64,000 bases of DNA from Heterohyrax brucei (Eukaryota > Chordata > Mammalia > Hyracoidea > Procaviidae), in NCBI GenBank assembly GCA_028571685.1, contig CM053166.1, positions 57,188,111-57,252,110 of the forward strand, written 5' to 3'. Both the position numbers and the translations under genes were made by a program. Every line of letters starts with the position of its first letter. The stretch's first letter is position 1. The notes beneath the pieces are model-generated. The model was given only the letters and a program-made list of their open reading frames with translations, did no database searches and was not told the origin of the DNA. Below are positions 19,898-31,781 of the stretch, piece by piece.

Positions 19898-20441
19898 AAG
19901 AACTATCAAGTGTGGGACCGGAAGAACCAGATGGTGCCCAGCCACCACCAGTGATAGCCACGATGGAGCTCACTAAGTTGAGTCTCACTGGCAACACAAG
20001 AATAAAAAGAGGTGCATCCTGAGATCTCTACTAAAAGACCACAATTGATGGTCCAACAGTTACAGGGTTCCCCTGGGAGCATGGCCCCTGGCCCTGATGC
20101 TGCCCTTGCCCATAAATCATAACGAAGGTCTACTCTTTGGACACGAATGGATTGGACTTGGAGATGCAGAGTGACCACATATTGGATGCACGTTATGGTT
20201 CTATGCATCTGTAGGATATCATCCTGCTGACCTCTGGCTGGAGGAAGGAGAGTGGGTGGAGAGGAGGGGAAAGGAGACTGTTGGGAGGATGAGACATGTA
20301 TGGAGCAGAGAGGAATAGTGTGCTGTCACCGGGCAGGGAGAGCAGTGGAAGCTGCATATAGGTGGGCATGTAAATTTATATGGGAATGTACATTTTCACT
20401 CAGTCATATTAAACAAATAAATAAAAAGAACTATGAAGTGT
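19898..20441 (+). mobile_element. L1 3' UTR insertion with target duplication
   Basis: Sequence 19914-20425 is the sense-strand equivalent of the L1 3' UTR (compare 36700-37180 reversed), ending in an A-rich tail. It is flanked by aagaactatcaagtgt (19898-19913) and the same word with one mismatch at 20426-20441. The copy is severely 5'-truncated, about 0.5 kb. Confidence 0.85.
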
Positions 20442-20756
20442 CATTTGTTCATTTACTAAAAAATAATGAATACTTATAGGAAGATTCCACAAAAACATAT
20501 AAATAGAAAGAGACAGAGATTACATGCATATGTAACAGTATATGCTATAAATGTCAGTAATTGTAAAGGGTCTGAGGTTTGACCCTATATGTAAGCTAAC
20601 GAGTTAACCTACCATAGATTAATAGATGCTGCCAGAAGATGTGAGAATTCTGGATTAGAAACAAAGAAACGTGTTACTGATTTTACAGCAGGCAGCCCCC
20701 TCAAGTTTCATAGGGTGATTTGGAATGGCCCAGACGGATCCTGCACACACAGCTGA
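20442..20756. other. Unassigned spacer
   Basis: No recognised content. Confidence 0.4.
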
Positions 20757-20946
20757 GTTGTTGTTGTTGGGTGTTGTCAAGTCAATTCCAACTCATAGTG
20801 ACCCTGTTTGACAGGGTAGAACTGCCCCATAGAATTTCCTATGCTGTAATCTTTACAGGAGCAGAAAACCAGGTCCTTTCTGCCATAGAACTGCTAACCT
20901 TTCAGTTAGCAGCCAAGCATGGAAGTATCTGTGCCACCAGGACTTC
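20757..20946 (-). repeat. AfroSINE-type SINE, long class
   Basis: Starts gttgttgttgggtgttgtca and ends with the reversed head near gccaccaggactt, with the central segment aatctttacaggagcagaaa. Confidence 0.82.
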
Positions 20947-21470
20947 TACTCTGAGCTTAGAAGTCCTAATTTTTTTAAAGAGGCTGCAATCAGGCTTGCC
21001 CAACCTTTGTCCCAGAGGGAGACATTCTCTTTATTATGCTGAACAAGAAATGTATCTGCCCTCTGTCCTGAAGAGAAATATTATCTTTTAAGACTTTTTC
21101 TTGCACAGACATCCTTGAAAAAATGGTCTAGAACAAAAGCTGTAATGCCTTTGTTCAGAAAACTTGCAGAAATGTAAGAGATCCATGGAGAATCTCCTAA
21201 CAGGTATTAAGCAAATTAATAGCATGAACAATTGGGGTTCAGGCCCTCTGAGGCTCTGTGGAAGACAGTGAAGAGTTATCTCACATGAGGAGTGAGGGAG
21301 CTTGGCTATTTATCAAATTCCCATCCCACATTGGCTGGGGGCTACTCTTGGGGGGATTAACACCATGGTACTTCATGATCTGTCAAAAATATATAATAGG
21401 AAACCAGTACATATTTCAAGCTAAGAGGGATCTACTTCAGCTTCCTCTCTTCACATCTAGAGGTTGGTGC
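20947..21470. other. Unassigned spacer
   Basis: No recognised gene or repeat. Confidence 0.4.
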
Positions 21471-21648
21471 CAAAAAAAAAAAAAATAAAAAACCATTGCT
21501 GTGGAATCAGTTCTCACACATAACATCCATATAGAATGGAGTAGAACTGCCCCATAGGGTTTCTTCCAAGGAGTACCAGGTGGATTTGAACTGCCAACCT
21601 TTTGGTTAATAGCTGTGGCTCTGAACCATTAAACCACCAGGGTTTCCC
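21471..21648 (-). repeat. AfroSINE-type SINE, short class, with adjacent A-run
   Basis: A 14-base A-rich run (21471-21484) adjoins the SINE, whose body reads actgccccatagggtttctt and ends aaccaccagggtttcc. Confidence 0.82.
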
Positions 21649-22242
21649 TGGAGAAGTTAAATAACTTGTGGAGGGCAACCCAACAAGTTTATGGCCCAAT
21701 CCTTTGCCCCTTCTGCTACATCTAATGCTAGAGCCAGTCCTGACAAAAATGGGAAGCTGGCTTTGATTGCTAACCTCCGCTTCTCCAAACTTTCCCCAAC
21801 GTGCCTCTGTCTCCATCTTGCCTAGGAAAAGATGGATCCACATCTTCTAGTGCCTTGGTCTCTTTTATCCTCCAATGAGGTTTGCTTTCACAAACTCTTC
21901 ATCACAAGAGGGAGCAAGTGACTAGGAACAGTTGTGTTAACTTTGAAACTGGGACCTATGTTCTAAAGCTAAAGATATAAACACCTTATCTGAGGACACT
22001 CCTGATTATGAGTATCAAAAGGGGTAGGCTTTGGGATGGAGGCAAAATACCTACTTCACCAAGACTGGGATTTATTGGATGATCTTCAGGTGTCCTGGGA
22101 ATGTTACTGTCCGGCTCTGCTGAGTATTGCCTCCCAGGCCTTGGGAAAAATAGCCCAGTGACATCCCTTCAGTCTCATACTGTTCAGTCTGACTCACCTC
22201 TGTACACAATCGGTTTCATTTCTTGGTAATATTTACAGGAGC
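21649..22242. other. Unassigned spacer
   Basis: About 0.6 kb, no recognised content. Confidence 0.4.
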
Positions 22243-22743
22243 TGTCACGGATTGAATTGTATCCCCCCAAAATGTATGTTAACTTGGCTAGGCCGTGATT
22301 CCCAGTATTGTGTGGCTGTCCCCACCTTTTGTGATCTGATGTTATTTGTTATGTACTGTAAATAATCCTAAACTGTATGATGTTAATGAGGTGGGATTAG
22401 AGGCAGTTATGTAAATAAGACAGGATACAACCTAGAGGATTATGTTGTATCTTGAGTCAATCTCTTTTGAGATGTAAAAGACAGAAGTGAGTAGAGAAGA
22501 GGGGAACCTCATTACTACAAAGCAAAAAGTGCCAGGAGTGGATTTGGGATCCCTGTGCTGGGAACCAACTAGATTGATGACAAGGATCTTCCCCTAGAGC
22601 TTGTAAAGAGAGAAAGCACTACCCGGGACCTGGCACCCTGAATTTGGACTTCCAGCTTCCTAGACTGTGAGACAATAAATTTCTATTTGTTAAAACTATC
22701 TACTTGTAGTATTTCTGTTACAGCAGAACTGTATAACTACTGC
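22243..22743 (+). mobile_element. MaLR-like solo LTR
   Basis: Starts tgtcacggattgaattgtat and ends ctgtataactactgca, with agacaataaatttctatttg upstream of the end as the polyadenylation region. I found no clean 5-bp duplication. Confidence 0.8.
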
Positions 22744-23535
22744 AAGGGCCCAATAATCTTCCTACATTAATACTGTCTATTTTCCCCTTCTTCCTATCCC
22801 TAAACAATAGATCATTGCACCGAAAACAAAATTCACTTGTTCCCGATAGATGAAACACAACATGACAAAAGTACAGAAGCTCTATTCTTCCTTCATCCCA
22901 GAATGCTCTGGTGAGAGGCCCTTGCCCTGCCCCCCTTCTCCCACGATTCACAGTCAGCTACCCCAGAGGATATAGTTAGCTAAGTGTAGCTTATAGACTT
23001 GTGACCAGCCAGCACCACCCTCAGGGTCAGTGTGGGGGAAACCTGAATATGAAACACCAAAAATATTTGGTCCAATGTACACAGCACTGAGCTTAGTCTT
23101 CCTATTCTTGCTGAGATCTCTCTGAATTTCACTCTCCTCACCTTTCTGTTCTTCAGGCTCAGTCTAGGCAAATGAAGAGAAATAAATGTACCCCATAGTC
23201 CAGTGCCCTTTCATATCAACCGTGGTAATTATTTAGAGCACTGGCCACCTTGTTATTATTCTTAGTATCCTATGATTATTAAGAAATATCTGGTGATTTC
23301 AGAAATAAGACTTTATTTCATGGCACTTATCTTTCTCTGACTTGCTTTAGTTATATGTGGACATTTCTAACAATCTCTACTAGACTCCCAGAGGTCAAGT
23401 AGTATACATGTTTGTATCCTAGTCGGTACTCTGCTCTGAACTCAATAAGCACTCAGCTGCAGTGCAGCGAATTACTAAATATAGTCCTTCTAGCCAGTCT
23501 TTGTGACTCCCACACAGTGATTAAGCAGGGCTGTG
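22744..23535. other. Unassigned spacer
   Basis: About 0.8 kb with short minus frames that show no domain. Confidence 0.4.
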
Positions 23536-24450
23536 TAAATTAGGTACCTGTGGACCAGCAAGTGGATTGGACAGTTTACTGCTAGTGCAAGTAAGGTGTG
23601 TGGCACCCTTGTGGGAATGGGGCCACACAAATAAAGTATATGGAACCTTAACAAGCAAAATGGTCAATTTTGCCAACCGCTTAGGCTTTATATGAGCCAT
23701 CCCAGAAGTGGTACAAGAGGGGGCCCTCACTACCCTCAAAAAAGAAGAGCTGCAAGTGGAATGTGTTCTTTGGACCCAGGGTCCCTGTACTGATAACCTC
23801 CCAGATTCAGGAGACAGAGCTGTAATACCAGAGATAGCAAGAAGCAGCAGCAGAGAAATGGCAACAGCAGTACCATGAGACCAATGTGAGATGGTATGGT
23901 AGGTTTCCCAGACCATGGAGCAAGGAAGCTACAGTGGGCACATTGACCCATAAAGCAAGAAAGCTGAGCAACTTCAGGCAGTAGTCTTACTGGTAGAGAG
24001 AGGTACCTCAGGACACTTATCAGCAGAATTAAAGAGCTTTGTAATATTTGCACAAACAGGTCACAGGCCAGGCCCAAGCCAGGGTCCAAAGGCCAAGAGA
24101 GGAAGCCTGTCTTGAGGGGGCTGACAGGAACTCTGTACAGCCAAGAGTAGCTGAGAGAGCTGTCCTGCACTGAAGAAGGGAGGCTTTGCCTTGCATTCTT
24201 CCTGATCCTGATCCCAAGTTGTAACCTGTTACATCCTTAATAAACCCTGTAACTATGAGTTTGGTCTGTGTGGCAATTGCAATGAATTATCAAATCCAGC
24301 AGAGAAGCAGAGTGTTGTGGGAGGGAGAACTGGTGTCAGAATTGGTAAAAGAGTTGGAGAGAGAAGGTATGTCTGGTCTTGACCTCATAGGGATGAGCCT
24401 TGGGCTGGTGATTTTGATGTTCTCTGCTCCCCACTACAAAGTTACAGGGA
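23536..24450 (+). mobile_element. Unclassified ERV-like repeat A, copy 2
   Basis: Opposite-orientation relative of 14794-15656. Aligning blocks include a stretch encoding YGTLTSKMVNFA... near 23635 and the 3' part around ccctgtaactatgagtttgg and gcaatgaattatcaaatcca. Stops interrupt the coding-like block, so neither copy is functional. Confidence 0.55.
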
Positions 24451-25359
24451 TCTGACACTCTGATGCCATTCTGTGTCAGCTAACATCCATTTAGTTGACT
24501 TCACATTTTTCAAATGAGGTTTGAACAGGTTAAAAGAGTTGTCCAAGGCTAGTGTATCAGTCAGTTTCTAGTTAAGAACATATAAATTACTCTAGATAGT
24601 TCAAGTATGAACAGCTTCAAGGCAGGGACTTGGTTACAAAAGTGTTGGAAGGGTTGGAAGAGTAAAAGGGGTTGGTATCAGTGAGAGATATGAGAACTGA
24701 CTCTTCTTTGGGGAGAGGGTGTTGGCTGGACATCAGGAAGTTGCTACTACCCTGGGGCAGATGCTCACAAGCCCATGCTTCCTAATGATATTACCCAGAC
24801 CACTACTGCTGCTGCTACTCCCATAAACAAATGGACTGACCTTCTTCTTCCCTTCTAATCTGATGTGAATGTCCCCTGCTGTCAGAAACCAACTGGGACT
24901 CAGCTGGCGAGGGCCGTGGGGAAATGTGGTTTGTAGGTTTCCAGCCCTGGTGGTTACAGGGAAAGTAAGTGTGGAACTGAATCTATAGACAACATCTGGG
25001 GTAGATGATTGGGCACAGATGTGGAAGTGGACCCATAGCTCCTCATTCTGAGGCCAGTGCCAATTCCACTCCACCCTCTGGAGTGAAAGAGGTCTGCAAG
25101 AGAGAAGCTAATCCCCAGACCAAAGCTTTGCAACAATCCCACCTCTGGGTCTGAGGACTACATTTCCCAGTCTTCCTTGTGCAACACCATGGCTATATGA
25201 CAAAAGTTTTACGAATAGTATGTAAGCAGAAGTGATGTAACATCTTTAGTTTCCCTTGCTTAAGACAAAATCCCTAGCCACGGGAGTCTACTCTTTCTGC
25301 TTGATAGAATAGTAATCACTAAAATGATCTTCAAAGCCATGTGCTAAAAATGAGTCTTC
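24451..25359. other. Unassigned spacer with MIR-like scrap
   Basis: Near 24503-24553 there is a weak MIR-like phrase (aaatgaggtttgaacaggtt...ttgtccaaggctagtg). A tattoo of old dispersed repeat (ctacatttcccagtcttcct) lies at about 25160. No gene. Confidence 0.35.
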
Positions 25360-25780
25360 TCTCAACATTGTGAAAATGTCTATGCTAGAGCCACAGCGAT
25401 CTATAAATACAATGCAATCCCAAACCATATGCCGGTGGCATTTTTTAATAAGATGGAGAAACAAACCACCAGCTTCATATGGAAAGGGAAGAAGCCCCAG
25501 ATATGTAAAACATTACTGAAGAAGAAGAACAGAGTAAGAGGCTTCGTACTACCTGACTTTAGAACCTATTAGACTGCTACGGTAGTCAGAACAGCCTAGT
25601 ATTAGTACTGGTACGCCAACAGTCATATAGACCAGGGGAACAGAATTGAGAATCCAGATGTGAAATCATCCACCTATGTGAAGTTGACATTTGATACAAA
25701 TTTGAAGTCTGTAAATTGGGGAAGAGACAGTCTCTTACAACACATGTTGCTGGAATAACTGGATATCCACCTGCAAAAAA

Positions 25781-26793
25781 ATGAAACAAGACCCATACCT
25801 CACACCATGTACAAAAACCAATTCAAAATGGATCAGAGACCCGTATAGATATAAATCTAAAATCTACAATAAATATATAAAATATAAAACAATAAAGATT
25901 ATGGAAGAAAATATAATGACAATGCTGGGAGCCCTAATACAAGGCATAAACAAATTACAAAACATTCCCAACAATGCCCAAACACCAGAAGAGGCAACAA
26001 ATAACCGGAAACTTCTAAAAATCAAACATTTATGCTCATCCAAAGAAAGAGTAAGCAGGCAGCCTACAGAATGGGGAAAACAATTTGGCTATGACAAATC
26101 TGATCAGCATCTAATTTCTGTAATCTACCAGATATTGCAAAACCTCAACAACAAAAAGACAAATAATCCAGTTAAAAAATGGGCAAAGGATATGAACAGA
26201 CACTTCACCCAAGAAGATACTCAGCTGGCTAACAGAGACTTGGGAAAAAGTACATGATCATTAGCAATTAGAGAAGTGCAAGTAAAGGCTACAGTGAGAT
26301 AGTACCTCATCCCAACAAAGCTGGTATTAATCAAAACAAACAAACAAAAACCTCACACATATACAATAATAAATGTGGTAGAGGCTGTAGCACTTATACA
26401 CTGCTGGTGAGAATATATAGTGGTACAATCACCTTGGAAATCAATTTGGCACATTCTTAAAAAGCTAGAAATACTGTATGATTCAGCACTCCCACTTCTT
26501 GGAATATATCCTGAAGAAATAAGAACTGCCGCACAAATAGGTACATGCACACCAATGTTTATCGCAGCATTGTTCACAATAGCGAAAAGATGGAATCCAC
26601 CTAGGTGACCATCAATGGAAGAACAGATAAACTACGGTATAGTCACACGATGGAATATTATGCAATGATAAAAAGCAACGATGAATTTGGGAAACATCTG
26701 ATGAAATGGAAGAATCTGGAAGGCATTATGCTGAGTGAAATTAGTCAGTTGCCAAACGGCAAATACTGTATAAGGACTCAAGAATTGGTTTAA
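25781..26793 (+). pseudogene. L1 ORF2 C-terminal remnant
   Basis: Open stretches of 158 (25781-26257), 62 (26420-26608) and 62 codons (26605-26793) carry successive parts of the L1 ORF2 C-terminal domain, for instance KKWAKDMNRHFT and, later, LLGIYPEEIRT and YYAMIKSNDEF. Frame breaks between them and loss of the RT and endonuclease parts make this a dead fragment. Confidence 0.8.
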
Positions 26794-27045
26794 ACACAGA
26801 AGAAAACGCATTCTTTGATGGTTATAAGAAGGTAGGGTAGGAGAGAGAAGGGTATTCACTAATTAGATAATTGACCAGAGTTACTTTAGGTTAAGAGAGA
26901 GAGATCATATACATAGGAGAGGTCAACATAAATGGACTAAACTCAAAGTTTAGAAGTATTCTAAATAAAACCAAACACTTCCAGGGACAGAGTGCCACAG
27001 TCAGGGGTCTGGGGACCATGGCTTCAGGGGACATCTAGGTCAATT

Positions 27046-27471
27046 GGCATAACAAAGTTTTTTCTTAGGTATTTGTCTTATTTATTTAGTGCTGCTATAA
27101 CAGAATACCACAAGTGGATGGCTTTAACATTTATTTTCTCACCGTTTAGGAGACTAGAAGTTTGGATTCAGGGTGCTGATACTAGGGAAAGGCTTTCTGT
27201 GTCCTGGCAGAAGGTTTTATCTCTTTTCAGCTTCTATTCTTTGGCTAAGGAGCTTTGGTGGCACGGTGGTTAAAGCACTCAGCTGCCAACCCCAAGGTTG
27301 GTGGTTGAAACCCACTAGCAGTTCTATTGGGGAAACACCTGGTGATACACTTCTGTAAAGAGTGGTGTCGTTATGTGCCAGCTAGTCACAACTCATAGCG
27401 ACACTGTGTATAACAGGACAAAACACTTTTGGGTCCTGTGTCATCCCACGATAGGCATAACAAAGTTTTTT
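27046..27471. mobile_element. Composite insert bounded by 18-bp target duplication
   Basis: The word ggcataacaaagtttttt occurs at 27046-27063 and 27454-27471. Between them are three pieces: an antisense LTR fragment (about 27072-27245; tttagtgctgctataacaga), a plus-strand AfroSINE head (about 27247-27361; gctttggtggcacggtggtt), and a minus-strand SINE tail part (about 27362-27453; ctagtcacaactcatagcga). A long duplication points to LINE-type target-primed insertion of the whole block or of one part later invaded. Confidence 0.65.
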
Positions 27472-27641
27472 AAGCAAATGTTCTGCATCCCACTTTAGTA
27501 AATGGTGTCGGAGGTCTTAAAAGCTAGCAAGTGGCCATCTAAAAAGCATAAATTGGTCTCAACTCACTTGGAACAAAGGAGAAAGAAGAGCATCAGAGAT
27601 ATCAGGAAAGTGTGAGCCCAAGAGACAGAAAGGGCCACATA

Positions 27642-28232
27642 CAGGGTCTGACAATGAAGTCTGCGAACTTAATTGCTCTAAGTGCTACATACCTCATTGC
27701 TGAATATCACTACCGTCACCTCTTAAGCACTCCCCTTGGAAAACTATGCACTGATGTCAGTGCCTAGTCCAACCTTCAAAGCAATTTTGAAACTCTTTCT
27801 AAAATGGCCGTTGTGCACAGCGGCAAGGTGGCAAGTTCACGAACTTATTTTTATAGTTGTCACTCGATGGCACTTGACTTGGCTTTGGCTGTGAGGGAGA
27901 TTTTAGCCAGTAAACAAATAACTATATTGGAACACCCTCCCTACTCACCTGATCTGGCCCCCCAATGACTTTTTCTTTGCCTGAAGATAAAGGAAGTATT
28001 TGAAAGGAAGACATTTTGATGACATTCAGGTCATCAAGAGTAATATGATGACAGCTCTGATGGCCATTCTGGAAAAAATAGTTTGAAATTTGTGGGGAAG
28101 GGTAGATAGGTGCTGGTGTTGGTGCATAGCTTCCCAAGGGGAATCCTTCAAAGGTGACTGTAGTGATACTCAGCAATGAAGTAGGTAGCACTTTTTGTAG
28201 GATGAGTTTGCAAGCTTAAGTGGCATTCCTCG
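27642..28232 (+). mobile_element. Mariner deletion derivative, copy 1
   Basis: Ends are imperfect inverted repeats (CAGGGTCTGACAATGAAGT against CGAGGAATGCCACTTAAGC read inward) with TA on both sides (27640-27641, 28233-28234). The last third still encodes mariner transposase C-terminal text (YSPDLAP, then the W/H-rich end, in broken frame). The middle of the transposase is missing at the same junction as in the copy at 59735. A 29-bp stretch resembling a SINE tail (ctcgatggcacttgacttgg) sits at the junction in this copy only. Confidence 0.78.
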
Positions 28233-28757
28233 TATACCATAGACTACATCTATATGAGACCAGAAGAACTAGATGGTTCCCGGCCACCACCAAAGACTGC
28301 TGTTATAGGGAACTCAACAAAAAGTCTCTGATGGAGTAGGAGAAATGGGATGCAGAACTAGAACTCTAGTAAAACCACTAGACATAACAGTCTGACAAAC
28401 GGGGGGGTACCTGGAAGACATGGCTCCCAGACCCTGTTAACCCAGAACCGAAACCATTCTGGAAGCCAAATCCTCAGGGAAGGATTGACATAAAATGATA
28501 CTGGTGAAGAGTGTGCTTCTCAGCTTAGGCAGATACAGGAGACTACACAAGCAGCTCCTGTTTGGAGGCAAGAGGAAATGACAGAGGAATGCTGGAGCTG
28601 TTTATATGAATGTGAAAAATATGGGTTGAAAGGGAGAAGTGTGCTGTCAGAGTGCGGGGGGAGTAGCTAGGGTCACATGGCAAAGCGTGTGTAAGCTTTT
28701 GTATGAGAAACCGACTGTAATTGTAAACTTTCACTTAAAGCACAATGAAAAACATGT

Positions 28758-29664
28758 GTTATTGAAAAGAAAAATGGTCTCCTACTAGCCTAAAACTTGG
28801 AAGCATTATATAAGAAATAAACTTCTTTGTTCTTTAAGCTACTAAATATTAGTGATCTCTTTCTTACATTAGCATAACATTTTAGCATAGCTAATATGCA
28901 TAATTTACAACTATTTAAACTTAAAAATATTAGATAACCTCTAAATGTATGAAAAGTAAATAGTTTTTTTAAAAATGTCTTTTAAGGGATATACAACTAA
29001 AAAAAGTTTGAAGACTCCTAGAAGAGTTCAGACTTGATCCCCGCTCCCTTACCTTCTAGTCACTCACCAACCTATTCTTGTTCTGTCCTCCTCCAGAAAA
29101 CGGGGATGAAAGTTCCAAAGAAGACAATACATCAATCACTTCCTCTACACACTACAACCTCTAGAAATATTGAGTGCCTTCCCCACCCGTGGTTTCTCCT
29201 AAGGGAACCTGCCCAACCTTCTATTCCTGTGGAGACAGGGGCCTCACACTTTGTTCTACGTGGCCCAGTGTGCCAGCTCCCTTCACTAGTGCTGACTGGA
29301 CAAGAGTGGAGACCTGGGCAAGAGTGGGCAGCCAATCCATAGGTCAGGAACCTATAAAGTAGCCTGGTCCCAAAAGCCAAATTGTCTCTCTCGTAACTCT
29401 CTTGAGTACCTGAACTGAAAAACATAAAACAAATGGCAAAAGACCATCGATAGTCAAGAAAAATACAGGTTACAAAGAAACAGTAACTCTGAACAGGCAC
29501 AAACTAAGTGGTACAAAAGAGTTATATAGAATAAAGAAGGAAATCAGAAAGTATTTCTGTTCATGAAGTACATCATGCCAGTTATCCTAGTTACGTGAAA
29601 AAACTTTGATTACAATCACACAGGAATTTTGGACAAAATATAACAAATATCTTTTAGAAACCTT
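28758..29664. other. Unassigned spacer
   Basis: About 0.9 kb. Short frames around 29030-29500 overlap on both strands and show no domain. Confidence 0.4.
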
Positions 29665-29860
29665 GTTGTTGCTGCTGTTAGGTGCGTCAAGTTGACTGCT
29701 ACTCATAGTGAGCCCATGCAGCAGAGTAGAACAGCCACATAGGGTTTTCTAGGCTGTATCTTTATGAGAGCAGGTTGCCAGGTCTTCTGTCTTGTGGAAT
29801 CGCTAGGTAGGTTCAAATCATCAATTTTTCTTTCAGTTTGCCATCAGGGCTTCTTTACAA
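29665..29860 (-). repeat. AfroSINE-type SINE, long class
   Basis: gctgttaggtgcgtcaagtt start, ccaggtcttctgtcttgtgg central segment, ending near gccatcagggctt. Confidence 0.78.
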
Positions 29861-29986
29861 CACATAGCTGGGGTCAAGTAATCAAATCTAAAGTGTGCGT
29901 TTCTGGGAGTTCCCTGTCAATGTATTGCTGCAGCTGCTTTTAATGATCTTTAGCAAAATTTTACTTGCACATGACATTAATGATAT

Positions 29987-31010
29987 TGTCATGGATGGAG
30001 TTGTGTCCCCCCAAAAATATGTGTAACCATGTGGCTGGGCCATGATTTCCAGTATTTTTGTGATCTCCATTTTATGATTTTCCTATGCTGTATGTTAAAG
30101 GATTAGGGTGGGATTGTAAATCCCTTCATAGGATCACCTCACTGCTCCACTGTAAATGGAGTTTCCCTGGAGTATGGCTTGCACCACCCTTAATCCTTTC
30201 ATCTTACAAGAGGAAAGGAAAGGAAAGCAAGCAGAGAATTGGGAACCTCACACAATCAAGAAAGCAGCACCAGGGGTAGAGTGCATCCTTCAGGCCTGAG
30301 GTTCCTGCACCAAGATGCTCCCTGTCATGGTTTGAATTGTGTCCCCCCAAAAATGTGTGCAGCCATGTGGCTGGGATATGGTTCCCAGTATCTTGGAAAT
30401 GTCCTCCATTGTGTGGTTTTGCTAACCTGTAGGTTAAAGGATTAGGGTGGGGCTGTGAATTCCTGCTATGGGGAAGTTTCCCTGGAGTATGGCTTGCCCC
30501 ACCCTTAATGCTTTTAGCTTGCAAGGAATAAAAGGAAAAACAACCAAGGACAATTTGAGAACCTCGCTACCATCAAGCAAGCAGCACCGGGAGCAGAACG
30601 CGTCGTTCAGACCAGAGGTTCTTGCGTTAGGACGCTCCTTGGACAATGACTGATGCAATACTGGACTTTCCTCCAGAGCCGTCAAGGGGAAAGTCTTTCC
30701 CTGGAGCGGACACCCTGAATATGGACTTGCAACCTACCGGACTGTGTAAGAATAAATCTTTCTTTGTTAAAGCCATCCACTCTGTGGTATTTCTGTTAGA
30801 GCAGCCCTAGCTGACTAAAACACTCCCTGAACAAAGACTGATACAGTATGGGACTTTCCTCCAGAGCCGACACGGGGGAAAGCCTTTCCTGGAGCCGACA
30901 TCCTTAATTTGGACTTGTAGCCTACTGGACTGCGTAAGAATAAACCTTACTTTGTTAAAGCCATCCATTCTGTGGTATTTCTGTTAGAGCAGCATTAGCT
31001 GACTAAAACA
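29987..31010 (+). mobile_element. MaLR-like LTR, outer, interrupted
   Basis: Starts tgtcatggatggagttgtgt and ends gctgactaaaaca; without the inner insertion it is 519 bp. Flanks gatat (29982-29986) and gatta (31011-31015) look like an eroded 5-bp duplication. Confidence 0.85.
30323..30822 (+). mobile_element. MaLR-like LTR, inner, nested in same family
   Basis: A complete 500-bp LTR, tgtcatggtttgaattgtgt to gctgactaaaaca, inserted in the outer LTR. ctccc precedes it (30318-30322) and follows it (30823-30827), a perfect 5-bp duplication. Confidence 0.92.
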
Positions 31011-31545
31011 GATTATTATCTGATAATTTCCACAATTTGGTTGGATCACCGTTCTTGGAAGTAGGCATAAATATAGATCTCTGGGAATAGGCATAAATAT
31101 AGATCTCTTCTAGTCAGTCTGGCTAGGTAGCTGTCTTCCAAATTTCTTGGCATAAACAAGTAAGCACTCCCCGTGCTGCCTCTGTTGGTTGAAACATCTC
31201 AATTGATAATCCATCAGTCTCTGGAGCCTTGTTTTTCACCAATGTTTTCAGTGTATCCTGGACTTCTTCCTTCAGTACCATTGTTTCCTGATCCTGCGTT
31301 ACCTCCTGAAATGATTGAACGTCAGCTAGTTTTCTTTGGTATAATGATACTGTGTGTTCCTCCTATCTTCTTGTGATGTTTCCCGAGTCATTTAATATTT
31401 TCTCCATGGAATCCTTCAGTATTGCTACTCAAGCCTTGCATTTTTATTTTAATTTTTTCAGTTTGAGAAATGCTGACAGTGTTCTTCCCTTTTGGTTTTG
31501 TATCTCTAGCTCTTTGCACATGTTATAATACTTATGCCAGCCAAG

Positions 31546-31781
31546 CCTTATGGTCCATCCTATATAATGACTGAGCAATGGCTGTGGTAGTGGAGTTGGG
31601 GAAGGTATCTGGAAGTGATGACAGGTGTTTTGTGTAAATACTTACGTGTTAAGGCCCTCTTCTGCTATTTCTGACAGACTTCTGAATCTGGTAAGGGCAA
31701 TGGTGATCAAATTTTGGTCAGAGACATTTGGCAGAGGATGGCAGATTTGGCAATCAGTTAAAGTGCTTGCAAGAGTTAAAG
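31546..31781. other. Unassigned, possible ERV debris
   Basis: Lies between RTE and SINE; no clear signature. Confidence 0.35.

Larger units (their letters stand above)
25360..28757 (+). mobile_element. Truncated L1 (ORF2 end and 3' UTR), split twice
   Basis: Begins inside ORF2 (attgtgaaaatgtctatgct), runs through the ORF2 C-terminal region to about 26800, then a long 3' UTR in three pieces: 26801-27063, 27472-27641 and 28233-28757. The interruptions are a composite retroposon and a mariner. The 3' UTR matches pieces at 43950-44140 and 35991-36645 but not the 36657 L1, so it is a different, probably older subfamily. Confidence 0.78.
29861..31545 (-). pseudogene. RTE LINE ORF fragment, split by nested LTRs
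   Basis: 29861-29986 and 31011-31545 read together on the minus strand as part of an RTE-class (BovB-like) LINE: the segment just upstream of and entering the RT domain, with KAPETDGL and a following LCQEIWKTAT motif. Afrotherian genomes are known to hold many RTE copies. A 26-bp tandem duplication (taggcataaatatagatctc at 31062 and 31088) is a local addition. Stops and indels make it inactive. The LTR at 29987-31010 splits it. Confidence 0.7.

Noticed and set aside
23521..24170. Minus frames of 131 and 144 aa
   Set aside because: Antisense to repeat A; overlapping in different frames and not kept in copy 1.
29034..29500. Overlapping frames of 102 aa (+) and 122 aa (-)
   Set aside because: Mutually antisense, Pro/Ser-rich from local composition, no sign of an exon.
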